Shown here one piece after another: positions 55,891 through 63,519 of a stretch of 64,000 nucleotides of DNA. Position 1 is the first letter of the stretch. Each line of letters opens with the position of its first letter. Source of the stretch: Xanthomonas massiliensis (lineage in GTDB: Bacteria; Pseudomonadota; Gammaproteobacteria; Xanthomonadales; Xanthomonadaceae); contig NZ_FCOY01000007.1 in assembly GCF_900018785.1 (NCBI RefSeq), forward strand, positions 372,001 to 436,000, read 5' to 3'. The notes below the pieces were generated by a model. It made no database searches. It worked only from the letters and a program-made list of their open reading frames with translations, and was not told where the DNA came from. The position numbers were made by a program, and so were the translations under genes.

Positions 55891-55931
55891 ATCTCGTTTA
55901 TTTCGATACGAAATGTATCGTTTTGCGAGAT
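55891..55931. promoter_or_regulatory. Operator-like palindromic site 1, divergent dehydrogenase/transporter promoter region
   Basis: CGATAC-GAAAT-GTATCG (55904-55920) is a perfect 6-5-6 inverted repeat. An overlapping perfect 6-3-6 repeat ATTTCG-ATA-CGAAAT lies at 55900-55914, and the flanks ATCTCG/CGAGAT (55891-55896, 55926-55931) extend the symmetry. The first palindrome recurs at 56060. Its position just before the dehydrogenase gene suggests repressor control. Confidence 0.72.
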
Positions 55932-56059
55932 ACATGGAATTCGACCATGGGCGTAGGTGCGCCGCAGCAAACCGACCTCGTTTGGCTGGCATTAGACGAA
56001 TGGCTAGCCCCTACGAAGGTCTTGTCGCCTTTTGTCGAATGGACGCTGAATTTCCATAT

Positions 56060-56076
56060 CGATAGAAAACGTATCG
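56060..56076. promoter_or_regulatory. Operator-like palindromic site 2, before the transporter gene
   Basis: CGATAG-AAAAC-GTATCG is the same 17-bp palindrome as site 1 with one imperfect pair, and both are followed by TTTTG. The two centres are 156 bp apart. It lies 66-82 bp before the transporter start codon. The repeated motif indicates one regulator serving both divergent promoters. Confidence 0.7.
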
Positions 56077-56141
56077 TTTTGTACGAACCCCCGGCATCCC
56101 GCCGGGTTCCATTCCGAAGCTGTACTCATTGGAGGGATGAA

Positions 56142-57803
56142 ATGGCTTCCACCTACACCGCAGCGCCCGCCGCCGGCCCGCTGACCACCGGGCACAAGCG
56201 CGTGATCATCGCGTCCAGCCTGGGCACGGTCTTCGAGTGGTACGACTTCTTCCTGTACGGATCGCTGGCGGCCAACATCGCCCACCAGTTCTTCAGCGGG
56301 GTCAACGAGACCACCGGCTTCATCTTCACCCTGCTGGCCTTCGCCGCCGGCTTCTTCGTGCGCCCGTTCGGCGCGGCGCTGTTCGGCAGCCTGGGCGATC
56401 GCATCGGCCGCAAGTACACCTTCCTGATCACCATCCTGATCATGGGCAGCTCCACCTTCCTGGTCGGCGTGCTGCCCAGCTATGCCAGCATCGGCATCAC
56501 CGCTCCGGTGATCCTGATCGTGCTGCGCATGCTGCAGGGCCTGGCGCTGGGCGGCGAGTACGGCGGCGCGGCCACCTACGTGGCCGAGCACGCCCCGCCG
56601 GGCAAGCGCGGCTACTACACCAGCTACATCCAGACCACCGCCACGGTGGGCCTGTTCCTGTCGCTGCTGGTGATCCTGTCGTGCCGCCTGAGCATCGGCA
56701 ACGAGGCGTTCGATGCCTGGGGCTGGCGCATCCCGTTCCTGGTGTCGATCATCCTGCTCGGCGTGTCGGTGTGGATCCGCCTGCAGCTGCAGGAGTCGCC
56801 GCTGTTCAAGCAGATGAAGGCCGAGGGCCGCACCTCCAAGTCGCCGATCCGCGAGAGCTTCAAGGGCAGCAACGCCAAGATCATGCTGGTGGCCCTGTTC
56901 GGCGCGTCCTCGGGCGAGGCGGTGGTCTGGTACACGGGCCAGTTCTACGCCCTGTTCTTCCTCACCCAGTCGCTGAAGATCGACGGCACCACCGCCAACC
57001 TGCTGCTCGCCGCGGCGCTGGCGCTGGCCTGCCCGTTCTTCATCCTCATGGGCTGGCTGTCGGACCGCATCGGCCGCAAGCCGGTACTGCTGGGCGGCTT
57101 CGCCCTGGCGGTGTTCACCTTCTTCCCGCTGTTCAAGGCGCTGACCCACTACGGCAACCCGGCCATCGAGGAAGCCCGCACCCGCTCGCCGGCCCTGGTC
57201 GTGGCCGACCCGGCCACCTGCAGCTTCCAGTTCGATCCGGTGGGCGTGCGCAAGTTCACCAGCTCCTGCGACATCGCCACCGCGGCGCTGACCAAGGCCG
57301 GCGTGCCCTACGACATCAAGCCGGCCGCGCCGGGCTCGCTGGCGCAGGTGCAGGTGGGCAATGCCACGCTGAACTCCTACGAGGGCAGCGGCCTGTCCAA
57401 GGACGAGGGCAAGGCCAAGGGCGATGCCTTCACCGGCGTGCTCAAGGGCGCGCTCGGCGAGGCCGGCTACCCGACCAAGGCCGATCCGGACCGCATCAAC
57501 AAGCCGATGATGATCGTGGTGCTGTTCGTGCTGGCGCTGTACGTGACCATGGTGTACGCGCCGCTGGCGGCGCTGCTGGTGGAGCTGTTCCCCACCAACA
57601 TCCGCTACACCTCGATGTCGCTGCCCTACCACATCGGCAACGGCTGGTTCGGCGGCTTCCTGCCGGCGATCTCCTTCGGCCTGGTGGCCGCCACCGGCGA
57701 CATCTACAAGGGCCTGTGGTACCCGATCGCCATCGCCGCGATCAACCTGGTGGTGGGCCTGTTCTTCCTGCGCGAGACCCGGAACGTGGACATCTCGCGC
57801 TGA
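56142..57803 (+). CDS. Metabolite:H+ symporter (MFS, MHS/ProP-type) with an enlarged periplasmic loop
   Basis: A 553-residue MFS transporter of the MHS group: SLGTVFEWYDFFLYGSLA in helix 1, the loop 2-3 motif GSLGDRIGRKYT, GGEYGGAATYVAEHAP in helix 4-5, and a second GWLSDRIGRKPVLLGG. It is about 110 residues longer than usual because of an insert at about residues 338-453 between helices 9 and 10 (from HYGNPAIEEAR to DRINKPMM), predicted periplasmic and with two Cys. GGAGGG precedes the ATG at 56142. Divergent from the dehydrogenase operon and sharing its operators, it probably imports their substrate, such as a short-chain hydroxyacid. Confidence 0.88.
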   Translation: MASTYTAAPAAGPLTTGHKRVIIASSLGTVFEWYDFFLYGSLAANIAHQFFSGVNETTGFIFTLLAFAAGFFVRPFGAALFGSLGDRIGRKYTFLITILIMGSSTFLVGVLPSYASIGITAPVILIVLRMLQGLALGGEYGGAATYVAEHAPPGKRGYYTSYIQTTATVGLFLSLLVILSCRLSIGNEAFDAWGWRIPFLVSIILLGVSVWIRLQLQESPLFKQMKAEGRTSKSPIRESFKGSNAKIMLVALFGASSGEAVVWYTGQFYALFFLTQSLKIDGTTANLLLAAALALACPFFILMGWLSDRIGRKPVLLGGFALAVFTFFPLFKALTHYGNPAIEEARTRSPALVVADPATCSFQFDPVGVRKFTSSCDIATAALTKAGVPYDIKPAAPGSLAQVQVGNATLNSYEGSGLSKDEGKAKGDAFTGVLKGALGEAGYPTKADPDRINKPMMIVVLFVLALYVTMVYAPLAALLVELFPTNIRYTSMSLPYHIGNGWFGGFLPAISFGLVAATGDIYKGLWYPIAIAAINLVVGLFFLRETRNVDISR

Positions 57804-57827
57804 GCGCACCGTCCGCGCCACGATGAC

Positions 57828-57861
57828 GAGGAAGGCCGGCGGGGAACCGCCGGCCTTCCTC
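57828..57861. terminator. Bidirectional terminator between transporter and DUF455 gene
   Basis: A 12-bp perfect stem (GAAGGCCGGCGG and its complement) with loop GGAA, extended at both ends by G-C and A-T pairs. It lies between convergent genes and is followed by CTCATTT on the plus strand. Confidence 0.82.
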
Positions 57862-57901
57862 ATTTCCGCTGTCCGGTTCTTCGCCTCCCCGGCGGCGCAG
57901 T

Positions 57902-58753
57902 TCAGCCCGCGGCGGCCTGGCGCTCGCTCTCGTGGCGCAGCGCCTCGATCTCGTCGGCGTCGAAGCCGGCCAGCAGCCGCGCCTCCAGGTTGAACGGGCC
58001 ATGCAGGTAGCCGCCGGCGTACTCCCGCAGCAGCTCGCGGAAACGCGGCCGCGGGTCCACCCCGCGCTGCGCGCAGTACCAGTGGTACCAGCGCGAGCCG
58101 GCGGCCACGTGCGCCACCTCCTCGCGCAGGATGATCTCCAGGATGTCGGCGGTGGCATCGTCGCCCAGCGCGCGCAGCTTGACGATCATGCCCGGGGTCA
58201 CGTCCAGGCCGCGCGCCTCGAGCACGCGCGGCACCAGCGCCATGCGCGCCAGGCCGTCGTGGGCGGTCTTGATGCACATCTCCCACAGGCCGTTGTGGGC
58301 GTCGAAGTCGCCGTAGTCGTGGCCGAACGCGCGCAGGCGCCCGCGCAGCAGGGTGAAATGGCGCGATTCGTCGTTGGCCACCGATACCCAGTCGGCATAG
58401 AACTGCGGCGGCAGGCCGCGGTAGCGGTACACCGCATCCCAGCCCAGGTCGATGGCGTTGAGCTCGATGTGGGCGATGGCGTGCAGGAACGCGGCGCGGC
58501 CCTCGTCGCTGCCCAGCCCGCGCCGCGGCAGCTCGCGCGGGTGCACCAGGCGCGGCCGCCCGGGACGGCCGGGCATGCCGATCGGCTCGGGTTCGCCCCA
58601 GGTCTCCGGCAGCGGCAGCCAGCCCTGGGCGAACTCGGCGGCGAAGCGCTGGGTCAGCGCGACCTTCTCGCCCGGGTCGGCCGCGTCCAGGCACAGCCGC
58701 GCGGCCTGCAGCAGGTCGCGCGGCGCGGCCGCGGCCACGTCCTGGTCAACCAT
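57902..58753 (-). CDS. DUF455 ferritin-like protein
   Basis: A 283-residue protein of the DUF455 family with a ferritin-like/MiaE-like fold. Metal-ligand candidates are HAIAHIELNAIDLGWDAVY, VANDESRHFTLLRGRL and LREEVAHVAAGSRWYHWY (Glu...ExxH sets). No function is established for the family, although a redox or hydroxylase role is possible by fold. It begins 13 nt after the purF stop and is therefore almost certainly co-transcribed with purF and cvpA. Confidence 0.82.
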   Translation of the reverse strand: MVDQDVAAAAPRDLLQAARLCLDAADPGEKVALTQRFAAEFAQGWLPLPETWGEPEPIGMPGRPGRPRLVHPRELPRRGLGSDEGRAAFLHAIAHIELNAIDLGWDAVYRYRGLPPQFYADWVSVANDESRHFTLLRGRLRAFGHDYGDFDAHNGLWEMCIKTAHDGLARMALVPRVLEARGLDVTPGMIVKLRALGDDATADILEIILREEVAHVAAGSRWYHWYCAQRGVDPRPRFRELLREYAGGYLHGPFNLEARLLAGFDADEIEALRHESERQAAAG

Positions 58754-58765
58754 CGTCGCGACGCC

Positions 58766-60232
58766 TCAGGCGCGGCGCAAGCGCTTGGCCTCGTCCGAGC
58801 GCAACTGGCGGATGCGTTCGAAGTAGCCCGCCTCGATGCCGGTCGGGTAGACGCCATTGAAGCACGAGGAATCGAACCGGGTCAGTTCCGGGTTGCCCTC
58901 GCGCACCGCCGCCTCCAGGTCGTCCAGGTCCTGGTAGACCAGCCAGTCGCAGCCGAGGAACGCCTGCACCTCGTCCTCGCTGCGGCCGTGCGCGACCAGC
59001 TCCTCCGCGGCCGGCATGTCGATGCCGTAGATGTTCGGGTAGCGCACCGGCGGCGCGGCGCTGGCCAGGTAGACCTTGCGCGCGCCGGCCTCGCGGGCCA
59101 TCTGGATGATCTGGCGGCTGGTGGTGCCGCGCACGATCGAGTCGTCCACCAGCAGCACCACGCGGTTGCGGAACTCCAGGTGGATCGGGTTGAGCTTGCG
59201 GCGCACCGATTTCAACCGTTCGCCCTGCCCCGGCATGATGAAGGTGCGGCCGACGTAGCGGTTCTTGACGAAGCCCTCGCGGTACTTCACCCCGAGCACG
59301 TTGGAGATCTCCAGCGCGGCGTCGCGCGAGGTGTCCGGGATCGGGATGATGGTGTCGATGTCGTGGTCCGGGCGCAGGCGCAGGATCTTCTCGCCGAGCT
59401 TGATGCCCATGCGCATGCGCGCCTTGTGCACCGAGACGTTGTCGATCATCGAATCCGGGCGGGCGAAGTAGACGTACTCGAAGATGCACGGGGTGTGGTC
59501 CACGTCGGTGGCGCAGACCTCGGCGAACAGCTCGCCGCGCGCGGTGATGACGATCGCCTCGCCCGGGCGCACGTCGCGCACGCGCTGGAAGCCGAGGATG
59601 TCCAGCGCCGTGGACTCGGAGGCGACCATGTACTCCGGCCCTTCCGCGCTCTCGCGCTTGCCCAGCACCAGCGGGCGGATGCCGTGCGGGTCGCGGAACG
59701 CGACCAGGCCCAGGCCCAGCACCAGGCTGACCACCGCGTAGCCGCCCTTGCAGCGCCGGTGCACGCCGGCCACCGCGCGGATCGCCGCCTCGGGGGTGAG
59801 CATGCGCTGCGCGTCCAGCTCGTAGGCGAACACGTTCAGCAGCACCTCGCTGTCCGAATCGGTGTTGATGTTGCGGCGGTCGGCCTCCCACACCTGCTGG
59901 CGCAGCGCCTCGGTGTTGATCAGGTTGCCGTTGTGGGCCAGGGCGATGCCGTAGGGCGAGTTGACGTAGAACGGCTGGGCCTCGTCCAGGCCTTCCGAAC
60001 CGGCGGTGGGATAGCGCACGTGGGCGATGCCGATGCGACCCTCCAGGGTGGCCATCTTCTGCGCGTCGAACACGTCGCGCACCAGGCCGTTGCCCTTCTG
60101 CACGCGCAGGCGCGTGCCGTTGGCGGTGGCGATGCCGGCCGCATCCTGGCCCCGGTGCTGCAGCACGGTGAGGCCGTCATAGAGCTGCCCGGCCACGTTC
60201 TGGTTGCCGACGATACCGACGATGCCGCACAT
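58766..60232 (-). CDS. purF: Amidophosphoribosyltransferase
   Basis: PurF makes phosphoribosylamine from PRPP and glutamine, the first step of purine synthesis. The 488-residue protein has the catalytic N-terminal Cys ([13 protein letters not shown], exposed after Met removal), the Ntn-glutaminase domain and a C-terminal PRTase with [25 protein letters not shown]. It follows cvpA on the same strand. No PurR box could be assigned by eye. Confidence 0.97.
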   Translation of the reverse strand: MCGIVGIVGNQNVAGQLYDGLTVLQHRGQDAAGIATANGTRLRVQKGNGLVRDVFDAQKMATLEGRIGIAHVRYPTAGSEGLDEAQPFYVNSPYGIALAHNGNLINTEALRQQVWEADRRNINTDSDSEVLLNVFAYELDAQRMLTPEAAIRAVAGVHRRCKGGYAVVSLVLGLGLVAFRDPHGIRPLVLGKRESAEGPEYMVASESTALDILGFQRVRDVRPGEAIVITARGELFAEVCATDVDHTPCIFEYVYFARPDSMIDNVSVHKARMRMGIKLGEKILRLRPDHDIDTIIPIPDTSRDAALEISNVLGVKYREGFVKNRYVGRTFIMPGQGERLKSVRRKLNPIHLEFRNRVVLLVDDSIVRGTTSRQIIQMAREAGARKVYLASAAPPVRYPNIYGIDMPAAEELVAHGRSEDEVQAFLGCDWLVYQDLDDLEAAVREGNPELTRFDSSCFNGVYPTGIEAGYFERIRQLRSDEAKRLRRA

Positions 60233-60277
60233 GATGGATGTTCTCCGCTGTCGCGGCCCGCGGGCCGCAGGGGAAAG

Positions 60278-61009
60278 TCAGGGCCGCTGGCGGCCCGGGG
60301 AACCGTCCTGCCGCGCGGGCTGCGCCGCGGCCGGTTCCGGTTCCGGTTCGATGCTGGCGGGCCAGGCCGCCTTGGAATCCTGTTCGCCGCCGGCCCCGTG
60401 GCCGGCCTCGGCATGCCCCAGCACGCGCCCGACCACGCTGTGCACGGCATCGCCCACGATGGGTTGTCGAAGGACTGCATTATCGCCCGAGCCGGGGCCG
60501 TTGCCCAACCCGGGGGCTCCCGCGTTCAGCGCCGCGTCCGCCAGCTGCGGCGCGCCGGGCAGCTGCGCGCGCATCCAGCCGGCCAGCGGCGCCAGCCAGG
60601 GCAGCAGCAGCGATTCGTTCCAGGCCGGCGACCGCACCAGCGGGGTGAAGCCGGCCACCAGCACCAGCACGCAGGCCAGCAGCGCGCCGCGCAGCGCCCC
60701 CAGGGCGAAGCCGAGCGCACGGTCGGCGCCGGTCAGGCGGGTGGCGTCCACGGCCGCGCGGATCAGCCAGCCGGCGACCGCGACCAGCACCAGGACGAGG
60801 AGGAAGACCGCGACATAGCCGCCGGCATGGTGCAGGGCGTCCGCCTGGCCGCTGCCGGCCAGCCAGTCGCCGGCCTGGGCGCCGAAGCGGAAGCTGGCCC
60901 AGCCGGCCAGGATCCAGGACACGGTGGCCACCACCATCCCGACGAAGCCGCGCAGCAGCCCCAGCAGGGCCGATACGCCGACCACGGCCAGCACGGCGAG
61001 ATCGAGCAT
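60278..61009 (-). CDS. cvpA: CvpA-family membrane protein
   Basis: A 243-residue protein with four predicted membrane helices (from LDLAVLAVVGVSALLGLLRGFVGMVVATVSWILAGW). CvpA is needed for colicin V production in E. coli and is linked to envelope stress and bile resistance elsewhere. A Pro/Glu-rich cytoplasmic tail (about residues 180-243), longer than in E. coli, ends in GSPGRQRP. The ATG at 61009 is preferred to a GTG immediately before it. It lies 45 bp upstream of purF, as in E. coli, and downstream of a SPOR protein. Confidence 0.9.
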   Translation of the reverse strand: MLDLAVLAVVGVSALLGLLRGFVGMVVATVSWILAGWASFRFGAQAGDWLAGSGQADALHHAGGYVAVFLLVLVLVAVAGWLIRAAVDATRLTGADRALGFALGALRGALLACVLVLVAGFTPLVRSPAWNESLLLPWLAPLAGWMRAQLPGAPQLADAALNAGAPGLGNGPGSGDNAVLRQPIVGDAVHSVVGRVLGHAEAGHGAGGEQDSKAAWPASIEPEPEPAAAQPARQDGSPGRQRP

Positions 61010-61088
61010 CACCGCCGGCCCTCAGCCATGCCGGGGACGCCGGCCGGCCCGGGCGTCCGCCCGGCACCGGGCCGGCGACGGGCGGACG

Positions 61089-62123
61089 TCACGGATGCGG
61101 GCGCACCATGCCGGCCACGCCGACGCGGGCGGCAACCTGGGCCTTGAGCTGCTCGGCGTCGGCGCGGGTGGCCACCGGCCCGACGCGGACGCGGTTGAGC
61201 GGGCCCTTGTCGGTCGGCACCTGCTCGACGAAGGCGCTGAACCCGGCCGCGCGCACCTTGTCGCGCAGGGCATCGGCCTCGGCGGCATTGCCGAAGGCGC
61301 CAAGCTGCACGGCGAAACCGACCCCGGCCGCCGCCGGCGCCTTGGGCGCGGCCGGCGCCGCGGTGGCCGGCTTGGCGACCGGCTTTTCAGCCGCCGCGGG
61401 CTTGGCCGGGGTCTCGGCCACCCGGGTCTCCGGCTTGGCTTCGGCCTTAGGCTCGGGCTTGGCGGCCGGCTTGGGCGCTTCCGCTTTCGGCGGCTCGCTC
61501 CTCGCCGGCGGCGCGGGTGTCGCGGGCGTCGCGGCCACCGGTGTGGCCGCCGGCGCGGCAGGTTGGCCGGCATCGAGCGTGACCACCTGCGCATTCACGT
61601 CGTCGCGCACCTTGACCGCCTGCAGCCGCACCGATTCGGCCTGCGCGCGATCGGCGTAGGGACCGATGCGCACGCGCCACACCTTGCGCTCGCCGAGGGT
61701 GTCCGGCTGGGCGAAGCCGGGCAGCTTGGCCTCGCGCAGGCGCGCGATGACGATGTCGGCATCGGCCTGGCTGGCATAGGCGCCGAAGCTGACCGCGTAG
61801 TCGCCCCCGGCGGTCGTGGCCGAAGCCGGGGGCGGCGTGGCCGCCGGCGCGGCACCGGGCGTGCCCGCCGGTGCGCTCTGGACGGCGGCGGGCGACGACG
61901 CCCCCATGCCCACGGCACCGCCGGCGGGCGCCTGGCCCGGGGTCACCAGGGGCAGCTCGCGGGTCTCGAACTGGCCCGCGTCCGGCGCCGGCGGCGCCTT
62001 GATCGGCACGTCGGACACGCCGCTGTCGGGGGCCGGGCCCTTCACCAGCATGGGCAGGAAAATCACGGCCAGCGCCACCAGCACGATGGCGCCGATCAAT
62101 CGCTGTTTCAGCTTGGTATCCAC
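61089..62123 (-). CDS. DedD-like inner-membrane protein with two SPOR domains
   Basis: A 344-residue protein with a short cytoplasmic N-terminus, one membrane helix (about residues 10-27, GAIVLVALAVIFLPMLV), a Pro/Ala-rich linker, a first SPOR domain (YAVSFGAYASQADADIVIARLREAKLPG), a second Lys/Pro/Ala-rich linker, and a second SPOR domain at the C-terminus (FAVQLGAFGNAAEADALRDKVRAAGF). SPOR domains bind denuded peptidoglycan at the septum. The start is GTG at 62123 (VDTKLKQRLIG). It occupies the DedD position of E. coli (folC-dedD-cvpA-purF). Confidence 0.88.
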   Translation of the reverse strand: MDTKLKQRLIGAIVLVALAVIFLPMLVKGPAPDSGVSDVPIKAPPAPDAGQFETRELPLVTPGQAPAGGAVGMGASSPAAVQSAPAGTPGAAPAATPPPASATTAGGDYAVSFGAYASQADADIVIARLREAKLPGFAQPDTLGERKVWRVRIGPYADRAQAESVRLQAVKVRDDVNAQVVTLDAGQPAAPAATPVAATPATPAPPARSEPPKAEAPKPAAKPEPKAEAKPETRVAETPAKPAAAEKPVAKPATAAPAAPKAPAAAGVGFAVQLGAFGNAAEADALRDKVRAAGFSAFVEQVPTDKGPLNRVRVGPVATRADAEQLKAQVAARVGVAGMVRPHP

Positions 62124-62182
62124 GAAGGCAGTCGGCGGCGGGCAGGGACGCCGATTATAGGGCGGCACCCGCCGCGCGCCGC

Positions 62183-63466
62183 TCAGCCGGCTGAACGCAG
62201 CAGCGGCAGGGCCTCGGCGACGGTGTGGAAGGAGCCGAACACCAGCACCCGCTGCCCCGGCGCGGCCTCGGCCAGCGCGGCGGCCAGCGCTTCGCCCACG
62301 CCGGCATGCAGCGCGCCGGCGGCCGCGCCGGTGGCGGCCAGGCGCTCGCGCAGGGCCGCGGCGGACTGGCCGCGGGCGCCGCCCAGGCCGGCCAGGTGCC
62401 AGCGATCCACCTGCGCCTGCAGCGCGGCGACCACGCCGCCGGCATCCTTGTCCGCCAGCGCCGCGTACACCGCCAGCGTGCGCCCGGCGGCCGGCGCCGC
62501 GCGCAGGGCGGTGGCCAGCTCGCGCGCGGCCTGCGGGTTGTGGCCGACGTCGAGCAGGATCTCCACGCCGTCGCGCTCGAAGCGCTGCAGCCGGCCCGGC
62601 AGGCGCGCCCGGACCACGCCCGCCGCCCAGGCCGCGTGCGGGACCGGCCGCCCCAGCGCGCGCAGCGCGGCGATCGCGGCGGCGGCGTTGGCCAGCTGCA
62701 CCGGCGCGCGCAGCGCGGGCATCGGCAGGTCCAGGCGGAAGGAGACGTCGCGCCAGCGCCAGTGCGCGGCATCGATCGGCTCGTGGAAATAGTCGCTGCC
62801 GGCGCGGATCGCGTTGGCGCCGAGCGCATAGGCGCGGCGCAGCACGCTGGAGGGCGGATCGATCTCGCCCAGCACCACCGGCTTCCAGGCGCGGATCACC
62901 CCGGCCTTCTCGGCGCCGATGCTCTCGCGGTCCGGCCCCAGCCATTCGGTGTGGTCGATGTCCACGGTGGTGATCACCGCCACGTCGGCATCGACGATGT
63001 TGACCGCGTCCAGGCGCCCGCCCAGGCCGATCTCCAGCACCGCCAGGTCCAGCCCGGCCTGCGCGAACAGCCACAGCGCGGCCAGCGTGCCGTGCTCGAA
63101 ATAGGTCAGCTCGGCGTCCCCGCGCGCGGCCTCCACCGCGGCGAAGGCGGCGGCCAGGGCGTCGTCGTCCGCCTCGGCGCCGTCGATGCGCACGCGCTCG
63201 TTGTAGCGCAGCAGGTGCGGGGAGGTATAGGCGCCCACCTTCCATCCGGCGGCGCGCGCGATCGCCTCGACGAAGGCCACCGTGGAGCCCTTGCCGTTGG
63301 TCCCGGCCACCACGATGGTGCGCCGCGCCGGCGCGCCCAGGCGCATGCGCGCGGCCACCTCGCGCACCCGATCCAGCCCCAGCGCGATGGCGCTCGGCGG
63401 GTGCCGGCGCTCGATGCGGGCCAGCCATTCGGACAGGGACGAGGATTCGCTCACGACTGCAGCCAC
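62183..63466 (-). CDS. folC: Bifunctional folylpolyglutamate/dihydrofolate synthase
   Basis: FolC adds glutamates to folates and makes dihydrofolate. The 427-residue protein has the Mur-ligase ATP P-loop VVAGTNGKGSTVAFVE, SPHLLRYNERVRIDG, LEIGLGGRLDAVNIVD and DVGHNPQAARELATAL. The start is GTG at 63466; a GTG 12 nt further in (63454) is also possible. It begins the folC-SPOR-cvpA-purF-DUF455 group. Confidence 0.95.
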   Translation of the reverse strand: MAAVVSESSSLSEWLARIERRHPPSAIALGLDRVREVAARMRLGAPARRTIVVAGTNGKGSTVAFVEAIARAAGWKVGAYTSPHLLRYNERVRIDGAEADDDALAAAFAAVEAARGDAELTYFEHGTLAALWLFAQAGLDLAVLEIGLGGRLDAVNIVDADVAVITTVDIDHTEWLGPDRESIGAEKAGVIRAWKPVVLGEIDPPSSVLRRAYALGANAIRAGSDYFHEPIDAAHWRWRDVSFRLDLPMPALRAPVQLANAAAAIAALRALGRPVPHAAWAAGVVRARLPGRLQRFERDGVEILLDVGHNPQAARELATALRAAPAAGRTLAVYAALADKDAGGVVAALQAQVDRWHLAGLGGARGQSAAALRERLAATGAAAGALHAGVGEALAAALAEAAPGQRVLVFGSFHTVAEALPLLRSAG

Positions 63467-63519
63467 CCGGGAAACCGCACATTATCGCGTCAACCGCCGC
63501 CGCCGGCACGGCGGCCGCC

